From contig OX392543.1 of the NCBI GenBank assembly GCA_947623455.1, positions 13,886,757-13,950,756 on the forward strand: a DNA stretch of 64,000 nt, written 5' to 3'. Origin of the DNA: Mimachlamys varia. Its lineage: Eukaryota > Mollusca > Bivalvia > Pectinida > Pectinidae. Below the pieces are notes generated by a model. It was given only the letters and a program-made list of their open reading frames with translations, was not told the origin of the DNA and did no database searches. Numbering within the stretch: the stretch's first letter is position 1; each line of letters begins with the position of its first letter. Below, one piece after another: positions 46,371 to 58,200 of this stretch. The position numbers and the translations under genes are program-made.

Positions 46371-48040
46371 TTTTCATTTTAGCAAACTGCCGCCCTCAAT
46401 AGTGGTGCCTTCCCTTTCCGCTATCTACCTTCGAAACATACAGGTCCTAGGCATGGAGTTATCAGATGGTCTGCTGTCGCTAGGATTTAGGTAAAAATAT
46501 ATATAGGCCTATGATAATACAGCTGGGATTTCGTAAGTGTCGGTATTTTATTTTCATTCATAATTGTATTTTAACAATAAATAAGTTGGCTAAAAAAATT
46601 GTCTTCTTCCTCATTCCATTTCTGGTCTTACATCTCAATTAGTACACAACAATGTTCATAAATTAAATAATACTTGATCGCACGTCAAACAAGTCAAATC
46701 AAATACAATAGCGTTGGATGACACCCTTTTCATTAAGATGGTACATTCAACATCGATAACTACTAAGAGTTCTTACTGGTAAGAGATTAGTTGGTTTTTC
46801 TCTACATTTACCTATATAACAAGATTATTGAATAGCAATTGTTTTCAGTATGCGGATCAGCAGTTTGATTCTGTATACTTTTCAATATATATAATTGTAT
46901 ATGTATTTGTATAACAGAAACACCGATAACGAAGAAAGATATTTTAACGTTTTAGCTATGGTATAGTTTTTTTAGTTCATTGCTGACCTTTGACCCATGT
47001 CGTTGTCCCCCTCTCGCTCCCGAAAATCTTGAATGTTCCCAACCACGTGATAGCCGCGTCATTACTGGCCTAAGCATACCATGAAAGGATGTTTTAATGA
47101 TAATGTTACTGTTGTTGATGGATTTTTTTATGCCAGTATGCACTGGCGCACGGAACTCATCGGGTAGAGTTTCTTCATTTCTTTTCTTTTGTTATTCATG
47201 TACATGTATATTCTTTTTGATTTGGCGACAGACAAACACTAAATGAGTACACCACAGGTAACATACTTACAGGTCAGTTGACCGGAGGGCATAGCCACCG
47301 ACGCCGTTTAGGCCGGATAATAAGGCCATGTGCATTCAATTGCCTTCAAATCGATTCAATATATAGGAAGCGTGCTATGAACAAAGAGTGTCAGACAACG
47401 ACGAGCGGGTTGTAAATATAACGCAAGAATTAAATAAACAGGACTAGGGTACCTGTGGAATAGTAGATAGAAATATAATCTACAAGCTCATATAGAGAAT
47501 ACATTCCAAGAATTCCATACACTGGAACTGATGTGCAATATTCACAACTCACCAAAAAGTTATTTATACCAACATTTAGTAGACAATAATGAGTTAAAAT
47601 TTTATCTAAGGCAGCCTATGGACCAACGATACAACAAAATATGTCACAAACGTGATTGTTGTCACATCAGCTAAATATTGAAAGTGGAAGATACAGCATA
47701 ATTAGATAATCATAAAAAATAGGATTTGTACATTATGTGATAAGAGAGATATTGAAGATTAATTCCATTTTATTCTTAGTGCCCTTTTTATGTAGATTTA
47801 CGTGCTAATTGTATAGTATACTATTTCCGTAGACCTGGCGTATTCAAATCTATCCAGCTACTTTGTGTTATAATGTTAAAGAAATAAATATATAACTATC
47901 CATTTTGCATTTATATGTCATTCAGAAGCATTGCAAGAGTATCCTCACAATTGCTTTGTATATATATACAACACAGTATATAGCAATTGATACAATTTTT
48001 AAGAGGTAACTCACTTTGATATGAGGTACATACGGGGTAT
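46371..48040. other. No gene recognised
   Basis: AT-rich, with small ORFs lacking motifs and no repeat structure confirmed by eye. Confidence 0.45.
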
Positions 48041-48260
48041 ATCGAGTTGGTGAAGTGGTAACGGCCGCATGTATTTCTGGCTAGGCGATTAGGTGCCGGA
48101 GATCGTGAGTTCGAGGCCCGGATAGGGCACGTGTCATAAAATTGTCATTCTTCGTCAATTGTGTTTCCGTGTTATTTGTAATATATTAAACAAAATGTCT
48201 CATATACACTTAGTATTCACTATTCACTATGGGCTGTAAGACCCTCGGAATAGAATTGAA
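48041..48260 (+). mobile_element. tRNA-derived SINE, second family
   Basis: An A-box-like GAGTTGGTGAAGTGGTAAC at 48044-48062 and a B-box-like GTGAGTTCGAGGCCC at 48105-48119 are followed by an unrelated AT-rich tail. Acceptor-stem pairing of a functional tRNA is not apparent. It is distinct from the 18056 family. Confidence 0.55.
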
Positions 48261-48736
48261 TTGAAATCTGGCCTGGCCTTACCTAAACGTGTAGACATCC
48301 CTATCGCGTGCGACGGTTGTTATTTCGAGGGAAAAATCCACAAGGTTAATTACTATATGTGGCTTCAGTCACAGGGACCAGGCTACACTTGCCAGTTGTT
48401 AGCTCTTCTAAACCTATGCTATATATCAAAACACATTGTTGATGGGTTTGAAGTGCAGTCCCGTCTTGTAAGAGCTCTTGAATTTAAATTTTAAAGTATC
48501 TCATGTATAGGAAACGTTTGTATTCGTTCAATTAATTAATAATGGTATAGAAGGAAACAAAACATATGAACAACATAACTAAGTAAGTTTTAGAAAGGAT
48601 AGAGGTACGAAGTCGCCCATTTCCCACCCCACCCTAAACCCCTTCCTGTACCCACCCATAATTATATAAGGGAACCCATATATATTCCATGTACTGCTCA
48701 TACGCTCCAGGTACAACTAAACTACACTTCCATTAA

Positions 48737-49131
48737 CAAACCAAGTCTTATGCACTCTAACTCAAACATTATGTTAACTACACGCCCCCCCCCCCTTATC
48801 CTTATACCCTACTAAGCTTATGCACTCTAACTCAAACATAATGTTAACTACCCCCCACCCCCTCTTATCCTTATACCCTACTAGCTTATTCACTCTTACT
48901 CATACATAATGTTAACTACCCCCCTCTTATCCTTAAACTCTACTAAGCTTATTCACTCTAACTCATACATAATATTAACTACCCCCTCCTTATACCCTAC
49001 TAAGCTTATGCACTCTACCTCATACATAATATTAACTATCCCCCTCTTATCCTTAAACCCTACTAAGCTTATGCACTCTACCTCATACATAATATTACTA
49101 TCTCCCCTTTTATCCTTATACCCTACTATAC
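48737..49131. repeat. Minisatellite, about 62 bp unit, about 6 copies
   Basis: Each unit has CCCTACTAAGCTTATGCACT, then CTAACTCATACATAATATTAA and a variable C/T run. The plus ORF 48909-49142 is a repeat artefact. Confidence 0.88.
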
Positions 49132-49920
49132 GCGCATATTAAAATCCCAGCACCTCAACAACACCCTACCAACCTATATAAAACCCCAAGCATGATATAA
49201 ACCTTACCCTCGTCGATCCCTACCTACAATCGCATGCATATCAACCCAAACCCTATTGAAAAGGCGTTTAGATGGACATCCAACCTATAATAAACTAACT
49301 AATCAAAGCATTACATAGGTATGGGTTAAAAGGCCATAGGACCCATGGCGACCCTGACTTGTTTCTGGTCTTGCGTATGGTCTCGAGATGGCTCATAATA
49401 TTACAGCGGCCAGCTAGCTAGCACCCAGTACCTACCACTACGCCACGCCAGACTTGTACATTTTAAAATACAATTCACTTTTTAAACTCGAAGTCGCTCG
49501 CTAAACAAAACAAAAGAGAACACAATTGGATAAAATATGATATAGGTATAGATAAGCGACTTCGTTCACTAACCCACCCCACCCCCATCCCCTGAGGGAA
49601 GGCAACTTCCCTCACGCCGGTTGGACACAGATAAATATCATCTGCGGTTATAGCGGCGCTGACCAAGCAAGCAAGCAAATAGCTACACTGAATTTATAAA
49701 ACAATGTACATCTATAGTTTTTCATTATTATAAAAAAGGCTGATTATCCAAGTTTCATTTATAATAATATAACTGCTGCCATTAGATGCCTATATGTAGA
49801 GGAAGACCCCTATCCAATGACCGCGAAAGGCCAGCGCGTGCAAAAAGGACACTCGCAAAAAAAAGTGAATTTTTTGGTGTAAATCCTTCTTATATTTCCT
49901 ATATGTCCGCAGCTTATTGA
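49132..49920. other. No gene recognised
   Basis: 49255-49460 contains a dispersed repeat fragment with CCATAGGACCCATGGCGACC. A C-rich run lies at 49570-49590. The minus ORF 49475-49678 has no motif. Confidence 0.4.
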
Positions 49921-50170
49921 ATCCGGTGGTACAGTTACTGTTATTGATTTATGCTCGAGTGACCACCTGTGGATCACCTGTGGGCTGGTTCTCTACCTTT
50001 ACCCCCGTGCTCCTTCTACCACAAATTACAGCCCCTGGGGCATACACTTTGGTCAGCCTTGATCTATAATCAGTGTCAAATTCTTGAATATACACTTTTA
50101 TATACCGAGTCTTCCTTTGTGACTTCACTTCCGGTCTTATGGTAAAATGGTCAAACCTTCGTATTGTTTG
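49921..50170 (-). repeat. Unidentified repeat, copy 1 (minus)
   Basis: On the minus strand, GTTTGACCATTTTACCATAA, CGGAAGTGAAGTCACAA, GACACTGATTATAGATC, TATGCCCCAGGGG and GTGGTCACTCGA occur in the same order as in 53625-53965 (plus), with spacing differences. The minus ORF 49949-50221 is not conserved in the other copy. Confidence 0.7.
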
Positions 50171-51350
50171 CAAAAAATAAATCGTGAGAATTATCTCACT
50201 TATTATTACCAATATTTCCATTCACGAAAGATGGTTCAGCATGCAGTGCAGTTACCGTATAACTTTAAAATCTATGATTTTAGTTGACAACATGTTAATA
50301 ACTTTTTTGCTAATTTTACAAAATTCACAATGCAAAATCAAACCAAAGTTGCTTGAGTTTCTGTCAGTTAATAATAAATATATATGTGTGAAATGAGCCT
50401 CCCATTACAGTAATGTATTCTGTAATGGGCCGCGGCTCAATATATATAAATATTTTTTTGACAGAAACTCAAGCAACTGTGATCTAACGTATCGAATCGG
50501 TCTTATAATCGATTTACCTGGATATTTATACCAGAACTGATCGGCGAGTTAGTTACGATGACTGTGACCACCTTTGTAATAATTAGCTCAGCAGGGAGTC
50601 AACATTCCCCACCGGTACTTCACTAGTCATTAGGTAGGGTCGATCTTTCAATATAGCATGGACGTATATATGTCACATATACGTCCCTGACTATCTAATT
50701 GACATTGAGTGGATGGGTGTGGGAGGGGGGTCGTAAAATTATCTAAACCCAAAAATCATCTTATTACTCTTAAAACCCTACTTGATGTCAAACTGTATAC
50801 ATCTGTAGCAAATTGTCAGGTTCTTGTGATTTTAATTGTTAAATGAACGATCTTATGTTATCGAGATTTGAGATTTTGTCATTGTGTATCGTTTGTTTAA
50901 AGTATTAAGTAATGTACTTCCATATATTCCAAAGAAAAGAACCATATTATTTACAATTCAGTAAACCGCCACTCCTGATATTACCAGGGGCGGTATCGCC
51001 TTTTGTCTGCGTTATAAGTTAGGAAATAAAGATGTTTATGTAAGCATTTCAATTCAAAATGAAATTCCTAATATCAGTCATTATTATGAACAAAGTCAAA
51101 TGAACGGGACCTTCATTCCAATATCTTTAAGATTCAACAGAGACATATACTGTATTTCTCTTATTCAATTTTCAACTTTTTGTACCTTGTCCTTCATGTT
51201 AGATCAAAAGCAGCATGGTACGTGGGTGTGAAATGGTTTGAGGAGTGAACAGTGTGTTTGTAATAATAAATACAATCGAATCATATATTTGTACATCTTG
51301 TGTTATGTGGAGACGCGACCTTGCATAACAATATCAGGGAATTACGAACC
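50171..51350. other. No gene recognised
   Basis: 50657-50690 is a GGACGTATATATGT/ACATATACGTCC hairpin. 50347-50480 contains a diverged inverted pair around TTGCTTGAGTTTCTGTCA and TGACAGAAACTCAAGCAA, with a GCCGCGGC core between. Confidence 0.55.
50347..50478. repeat. Foldback hairpin, about 130 bp
   Basis: TTGCTTGAGTTTCTGTCA near 50349 is mirrored by TGACAGAAACTCAAGCAA near 50460, with further inner pairing of CATTACAG(T)A and TCTGTAATG. Confidence 0.75.
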
Positions 51351-51353
51351 AGG

Positions 51354-51690
51354 TCAGCTGATTCGGACCATTTGGCCTGGTGGTAACGTCCTGGCCCCGG
51401 TTTCATCAACGTCCTTAACTTAAGGAAATTCCTTAACTTAAACATCTCCATAGGAAAGCATTACAGAATTTAAGGGGAAAATCCTTAGTTAAGGAACTTT
51501 CCTTAAATTATGTAATGCTTTCCTATGGAGATGTTTAAGTTAAGGAGTTTCCAAGTAAAGGAACGTTGATGAAACCGGGGCCAGACTCCATAATCTAGAG
51601 GTCTCGGGTTCGCGCCCGGCTCGCCTCACTAGTTTCATTTCTGCTCCTTGTTGTAAAATATTGTTTATTTCCCGAGTCGGGATGTTTGTA
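51354..51690 (+). mobile_element. tRNA-derived SINE split by a MITE
   Basis: An A-box-like GGCCTGGTGGTAACGTCC ends at 51391, and the sequence resumes at 51584 with GACTCCATAATCTAGAGGTC and a B-box GGGTTCGCGCCC (51606-51617). Removing the 192 bp insert restores normal A-to-B box spacing. The 3' part runs to about 51690. Confidence 0.68.
51392..51583. mobile_element. Hairpin MITE, 192 bp, inserted in a SINE
   Basis: The terminal inverted repeats are TGGCCCCGGTTTCATCAACG and its exact complement at the right. Similarity continues inward through CTTAACTTAAACATCTCCAT and AGGAAAGCATTAC, so almost the whole element folds back on itself. No clear target duplication was seen. Confidence 0.88.
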
Positions 51691-53261
51691 TTAAATAAGA
51701 AGGGTGTGCACGTACGAAATGTACTATTTATCACAATGATAATTTCTTAAATATAATTCCAGCCCCTGGTACCCGATTAAACGTCACGTTGTGACGGATC
51801 TATTTGATTTGAATGATTTGAATGCCCGAGTCAGGTTCTATATATCGTAATACTTGTCATAGACATAAATGTATAAAACGTCTATAATATATCTCTGATA
51901 ACTAGATCTGTATCGCTTCACAAAACTTACAGCAATTGCTAAATCAGCAGAAGGTTGTAGTTTTTATACTTGCTAATACGCAATGTATAGTGTATTATAT
52001 GGTACGGGTAAAAAAGACCAGAACAGCTGGGTACCATACTTGGGACACGTGATGCCTGGTAAAGTCGACCCTATACTTCCCCAAAACAAGTGCCATTTAA
52101 TCTGCATACAAATATTACATGCAATAAACAATTCCCGATCCTTTTAGACAGCACTTATAAAAAAACCGCTAACCAGGTGCGTGGCCATCATTCAAGATTT
52201 CCATTTAATGACTAAACGTACATTATTGTACCAGGTCTAGTTCTGCTAATATTTCTCGTTCTCACGTTTTTCTTAAGTTATCGATGTCGAAAGCGAAATA
52301 ATCTGCAATATTCTCTATTATTCGTCACCGGCAGATAAACCATTGTTACATAGTGTACATTTCGAATATAAACTGATTGTAAAAGATCATGTATCTCTCG
52401 AGTAGTATATTAGGTCATATAGAAAGCTCATGTGTTGTATCAATGCATAGATATATTTTTTATTAGTAAAAAGACTCAGATAGCTTCTAATTTCGAAGTA
52501 CACACAGACATACACACAGGAGAGTGACATAATAAATAGACACGCCGTCCAATAATGTAATTAAATGTTACAGTACTCAATTAACTCATTTATAGATATA
52601 TGTGACATATATACTGTTATAACTGTACTCCGTGGCTATTCATCATGGTCACCTTAAATTCCTCACGAGTACGTAAACCTCTGTCACGGTTCACTGACCC
52701 ATTTAATTGATGCTGGGGCATCAATTAGTGTCGACTATTGGACACCCGGGACAGTTTAGTCTCACCTAGTATACAACTGGCTGTAGACACGGACTTAGAT
52801 GAAAGAATAAAGTGTGTGATTGAGTAGGGTTATGCTATTAAGAGAGTGTGATATAAATGAGTACAAGATACAAAATCAAAATTCAAAATATAATTATGTA
52901 AATAAAATCATCAAATATAGATAAACACTTAAGATCATTGTCGAGATGTAACGAATACTGGTAATGATGAAATATATACTAAGGGAATATATTACCCAGG
53001 GAGCAGATTTCATTCACCCGTCATCTTATCTGTATATAGGAAAATAACGAAAATAAGAAAGAAATCACACTCGACAACTGGAAATTAGCCAGGAGAACGT
53101 GGACATAGGACAACAAAATATTTCTTATCGACACATCGGGCAGAACGCACGTGCTAATATCCAATACAACTGTAGCCGCGACTTTAACAAGTTCATCGAA
53201 CACGTGATATCATCAGAACTATAAACCAATAAACTGGTCGTGTTATACGTTATAACTAGTC
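51691..53261. other. No gene recognised
   Basis: AT-rich. The small minus ORF 53021-53203 lacks motifs. No repeat was confirmed. Confidence 0.45.
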
Positions 53262-53271
53262 ATATATATCG

Positions 53272-53500
53272 TGTTGGGTGGTGCAGTGGATAACGCACTT
53301 GCCTTTCACCAAGGCAGCCGGGGTTCGATTCCCCAATCGGACGTGAAAAGGTATGGGGTCACCTGCCCGACCACGTGGGTTTTCTCCGGGTACTCCCACA
53401 ATAAGACCCTTAGCGCGCCAACATCTGGGCCAACAGGAGTGATAAATATTACATTACTGTAGTTGCATAACGTCAAAAAAATAAAAATAAAGTTTATATT
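53272..53500 (+). mobile_element. tRNA-derived SINE, copy B, intact with target duplication
   Basis: The A box GGTGGTGCAGTGGATAACGC and B box GGGTTCGATTCCCC are present, with the GGACGTGAAAAGGTATGGGG body and an A-rich AATAAAGTTTATATT tail. It is flanked by ATATATATCG at 53262-53271 and 53501-53510, a 10 bp target-site duplication. It is the best-preserved copy of the family in the window. Confidence 0.93.
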
Positions 53501-53624
53501 ATATATATCGAGTCCCTGTGTTGGGCGGGACAGGGTAACAGTAGTGCTGAACCATATTTCGTGTATGGAAAGATTGTTATATATTAAGTGAGATAATGAT
53601 CACAGAACATTTTTTTGGTCAAAA

Positions 53625-53965
53625 TTACGAAGTTTTGACCATTTTACTAAATTTCAAACCTGAACGCAAAACAGAAAATCACCGATTTTGCCATAAGAGC
53701 GGAAGTGACGTCACAACGGTAACCGCACTGACTTGTGTAGCCATTATATTAAAATAGTATGAATCGTATCACGACTTCTTATTTGTAGAGAGTCTTATTT
53801 TCAAGAAGATGACACTGATTATATCTATAGGCTGTACAGAGTTCATAAATGACCCTCCTGATAATTGCAAGGTGTTGTATGCCCCAGGGGGCAGTAATTA
53901 GTGGGGAGGTGGGTCGGGAGTCCCACAGGTGTGCGGCACACGTGGTCACTCGACAATAAATCAAT
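53625..53965 (+). repeat. Unidentified repeat, copy 2 (plus)
   Basis: Homologous to the minus strand of 49921-50170, with TTTTGACCATTTTACTAAAT, CGGAAGTGACGTCACAA, GACACTGATTATATC, TATGCCCCAGGGGG and CACGTGGTCACTCGA in order. It ends next to the hairpin at 53973-54012. Confidence 0.7.
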
Positions 53966-53972
53966 TACCAAC

Positions 53973-54012
53973 GGCAGGGACGTATATACATATATACATA
54001 TACGTCCCTGCC
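53973..54012. repeat. CAGGGACGTATA-type hairpin
   Basis: GGCAGGGACGTATATA is mirrored by TATATACGTCCCTGCC in a perfect stem. Confidence 0.88.
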
Positions 54013-54143
54013 ACCGGATTCGCTAACATAATTAACAGGTTATTAATTTGTGGAAAACCTGTTAGATTTCAGAACAAATATTAGATATGATTATGTATTA
54101 ATTTTCTCATATTTGATTTCATCAGGGACATATTCGTCTCTGA

Positions 54144-55847
54144 TTTCATAAAGTACCGCTAAAACGGCACACTGAAAAATATGTATGCATGTTGGTCGAC
54201 TGTATACATACAAACTACTTAGAAACAACCTCAAAAAACAAAGGAAGGGTATTGATGTTACTATAGACCACGGACTTAGATATGATCTATAAATCCGTGT
54301 ATAGACTCAGAACTTCGAAAACCATATATTTTATTGCATTTATTTACATCATATAGAATCATAAAACAATCCTTTTAATATGTACAATGTACTTAATCTA
54401 TATTGAAAAATAAAAATACATAACTTTTACTAATGTGTTCGACCTGTATAACATGTTTTGACGGGTATAACATTTCGACTTCTTTTATCCTTATGTTCGA
54501 GAAATAATACGCATGGATAAAGGTAATAGCTTTCCATCCATTGAAACATATGTATGTCAATGCAGTATGAAAAAAAGTAAGCGTGAATATTTTAGAATAA
54601 AAGGATCATGAGCGAAATCCCGATGTTACCTGTCTTCAGGCACAAACATCGAAATAGAAAACAAGAACAAATTATTTCGAATTCTGTTTGAGAAAAAAAA
54701 ATGAAAATTAGGCATTTGAAACCCTCCATGTTTTACTGGCAAGAAATGAACTTGGAACATCTTTTGAAAATAAGATGAGATTATTACTTAATTGGATTTA
54801 ATCTTTAAAAATGAAATATGAAAAAATATCAAATGTGATACAGACATATCATTCAATTTTTCAACAGCATTTGTCATGTTGAAAAGAAGAGTCAAATTTG
54901 ATTTTTTTTAATAAAGTGACATCAGGGACGTATGTGACATGTACTGTGTGGCTTGACGGCGAGTTCTGGAGATTTCAAAAAGTACACTCGATATTCCATT
55001 AAAAGTCGAGATCTAACTACAGATCTAGAGTACACATTTCAAAATTATAAAGCGTGGATAATAACCGCAACATACTCAACTGTTACCAGTTAGTTTCAAC
55101 TTTATTAGTTGCCCCCCCCCTCCCCCCTCCCCCCTGCCCCACCCCCTCCTTCCAGAGTTATAATTACTTGCTATATATTTGAGTAACACGTTTCCTGGTG
55201 TCGTCTCACGTAGCATACATTAGGCATTTTTCTATACACAGGTAAGGTGTTGGGTGTATACTAAGTGAGATTTTGTGTCAGGTAGAGAACAATATGATTT
55301 AATTACAGATAAACTATAGTCTGTATCATATATGTAACTAGTATCTTATCTAACATACTTATGTTAAAAAATCTACCCCGAATCCTATAGTATATATTGT
55401 GAACTAGGTTGTTTCCCATCTAAATATTACAGGAAATTAAGAATATATTTATTGTGAATATTGTAAGAAACGAAAAAAAAACCAAGAAATTGTTTTACCC
55501 AGTTATTTAAAGTAGAAAATGTAGAAGAATTGTCCCCCCCCCCCGAGTAATTATATTTATATGAAGCTATTTAATTAAAAAATTGATAACTAAAGCAATT
55601 GCATAAGATTTACATCTTATTTTGTTCTGTTTTGTAGTGTTGTATCATAACTTTGTTGAGAGATTGACCATGAGACTAAAAATATATAGTACATGTATAT
55701 GATTTAAATTATACCCATTATACATACATCTCAACAATGATCTGAACTGTTTATTCATTTTTATTGATGATATTTTTTACATATTTATTGAATTTTGATT
55801 TTTCATTTTATACATTCATATATTGTACACTAAATACTACAGTGTAT
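54144..55847. other. No gene; C-rich tract
   Basis: AT-rich. 54265-54303 is a hairpin related to 45251-45285. 55112-55150 is a C-rich tract with six blocks of four or more C, which gives G-quadruplex-type sequence on the minus strand. Confidence 0.6.
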
Positions 55848-55990
55848 TTAACCCTTTTCGTGCCGGAAGAATTTTACGCCATTGTACCTTTGAGTGCCGA
55901 CAGGGCCGATCTGATTTGAACCTCAGTTTTGACGTCATAATAGAATAGACGAATGACGTCATTATCTTTGTTTTATTCACATGTTTATTT
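55848..55990 (+). mobile_element. piggyBac-like terminus (TTAA-CCCTTTTCGTGCC)
   Basis: TTAA followed by CCCTTTTCGTGCCGGAAG is the kind of end used by piggyBac elements (TTAA target, CCC start). A similar end occurs at 57682. The opposite terminus was not located and no transposase was found. Confidence 0.35.
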
Positions 55991-56470
55991 CAACGCCTTT
56001 TTATAGCGTTATGTCTATTTTTCCATCTGGTACTTTTAAGTACATGTATATATGAAATAGGACTAATGCTTGACATAGATCCTAGATGTCTTTCTCTAGT
56101 CTATAGTGTACGTTACCCCATTTGTTTTTGCAATTGTAAGTATACTATTCAAATCATGATAACAAAATGGTTCTTTCGTTCATTTTTACAGAGAATTTAA
56201 CTTGTCATATTGATGATACACAAAACGACATTGAACTAGGTTGTATATTATTAACAAATGCATTTTTTAACTGCTAAAACTCTATTTTTCCGAGTGATTT
56301 CTTAAGAGACAGCATACTTTAGTGAAAATGATCTGGTTTTTTAAGAAATCCTTCCCAAATCTGAACCAAAAATGAACGAAGTCGAAACTTTGCCGCTGAC
56401 CAAAAAAACAGGAATAGAGATGAGGAAACGGGATAATCTTTAGGACAAATAACAGATTTTGTCTCGTTTA
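55991..56470. other. No gene recognised
   Basis: AT-rich sequence between the piggyBac-like end and the minisatellite cluster. No ORF with motifs. Confidence 0.45.
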
Positions 56471-56473
56471 TTG

Positions 56474-57524
56474 ATTATAGGACGGGACTATAAAGTGGAT
56501 ACTGGATAGTGATATTGCCTTTCACCAAGCCGACCGGGGTTCGATTCCCCGATCGGACGTGAAAAGGTAGGGGGTCACCTGCCCAACCACGTTGTTTTTG
56601 TCATGAAACGCCAGTTTCCTACAGCAATAACACTCCATGCGTGCTAACACCTTGGCCAACAAGAGTGATGTCAATAATAGGACGGGATTGTATTGTATGA
56701 CCATTACAGGACGGGAGTGTATTGTATGAACATTACAGGACGGGAGTGTATTGTATGAACATTACAGGACGGGAGTGTATTGTATGAGCATTACAGGACG
56801 GGAGTGTATTGTATGAACATTACAGGACGGGAGTGTATTGTATGAACATTACAGGACGGGAGTGTATTGTATGAGCATTACAGGACGGGAGTGTATTGTT
56901 TGAGCATTACAGGACGGGAGTGTATTGTATGAGCATTCCAAAACGGAATGTATTGTGTGACCATTACAGGGCAGGATTGTATTGTGTGACAATTACAGGA
57001 CGGGACTGTAATGTATTATCACGACAGGACGGGACTGTATTGTGTGACCATTACAGGACGGGACTGTATTGTGTGACCATTACAGGACGGGACTGTAATG
57101 CATTATCATGACAGGACGGGACTGTATTGTATAAGCATTACAGGACGGGAATGTATTGTGTAACCATTACAGGACGGGACTGTATTGTGTGACAATTACA
57201 GGACGGGACTATAATGTATGATCATAACAGGACGGGACTGTATTGTGTGACAATTACAGGACGGGACTGTATCGTTTAACCATTACCGGACGGGATTGTA
57301 TTGTTTAATCATTACAGGACGGGATTGTATTGTGTGACCATTACAGGACGGGACTGTAATGTATGATCATGACAGGACGGGACTGTATTGTGTGACAATT
57401 ACAGGACGGGACTGTATCGTTTAACCATTACCGGACGGGGGTTTATTGTGTGACCATTACAGGACGGGAGTTTATTGTGTGACCATTACAGGACGGGAGT
57501 TTATTGTGTGACCATTACAGGACT
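56474..57524. repeat. Minisatellite, 29 bp unit, about 29 copies
   Basis: Unit GACGGGACTGTATTGTGTGA followed by CCATTACAG. The left third (56681-56940) uses GAGTGTATTGTATGAACATT variants, while the rest uses GACTGTATTGTGTGACCATT variants. One isolated unit-like piece (ATAGGACGGGACTATAAAG, about 56477) lies on the far side of the SINE at 56495-56672. Confidence 0.93.
56495..56672 (+). mobile_element. tRNA-derived SINE, copy C, within the 29 bp array
   Basis: The A box is degenerate, while the B box GGGGTTCGATTCCCC and body GGACGTGAAAAGGTA are clear. The 3' tail is missing, cut at GAGTGATGTCAATAA where the array begins. Array-like sequence flanks both sides. Confidence 0.82.
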
Positions 57525-57681
57525 GACCAGGTAGATTATCCCACTAATCCGATTACGTAATATAATTGACACTAACTTGAGATGTACAATATTCAAAGTT
57601 ATTATAAGAATTGGACAGATGATATTTTGACATTACAAATGACACAGAGTATTACAATATGATTGCGCATCTATGGGTACA

Positions 57682-57800
57682 TTAACCCTTAGACTGCCAA
57701 CGCTTTTACGTCGCCAATTTGAAGAGTTTACAACCGCTCTGCCAATGATTATGACGTTATGTTGATTATGACGTCATCAATTTTTGACTGTGTACAATGG
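57682..57800 (+). mobile_element. piggyBac-like terminus (TTAA-CCCTTAGACTGCC)
   Basis: TTAA then CCCTTAGACTGCCAACGC, resembling the end at 55848. Both continue into TGACGTCAT-containing sequence. No opposite end was found. Confidence 0.35.
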
Positions 57801-58105
57801 GTGGCGTTATAACAAGCTCCACAATACGTTGTAGGTAGGAGAATACTGTATGCAAACATTCAGTGTGATTTCTTATAATGTCTCATCTCGATCTCATGCA
57901 TATATATAAGTAGTATGCAATCGATATGCGCATATTAATCATCGATGTTCCCGATATTCATACAAATGATTACAACTAAAATTACGCAACGAGATTACAG
58001 ACATTATCACGTACCATCCATTTAATCGTTTATAACAATGGTAAGAAGTCCATAAGTGTGGACGTTGTTACAGTGGTGCTTACAGTATAGTTAATCTTAC
58101 TGATA

Positions 58106-58200
58106 ATTTGTTACAGCTAGTTTTAGACCTATACTAGGGTGTTTAGCGTAATTTTACACATTTGGGGGGTTAAGATCAATTTTCGATAAAAATGCTCCCT
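58106..58200. repeat. Partial copy of the 21517 foldback family
   Basis: AATTTGTTACAGCTAGTTTT, then GACCTATACTAGGGTGTT and GGGGGGTTAAGATCAATTTT, follow the left arm of 21517-21746. Confidence 0.65.

Noticed and set aside
48041..48125. A functional tRNA gene in the second SINE family.
   Set aside because: The boxes are present, but the arms do not fold into a convincing cloverleaf and an AT-rich tail follows.
48780..49131. Telomere-like or CRISPR-like repeat array.
   Set aside because: The units are contiguous with no unique spacers, the unit is 62 bp, and the context is eukaryotic. It is an ordinary minisatellite.
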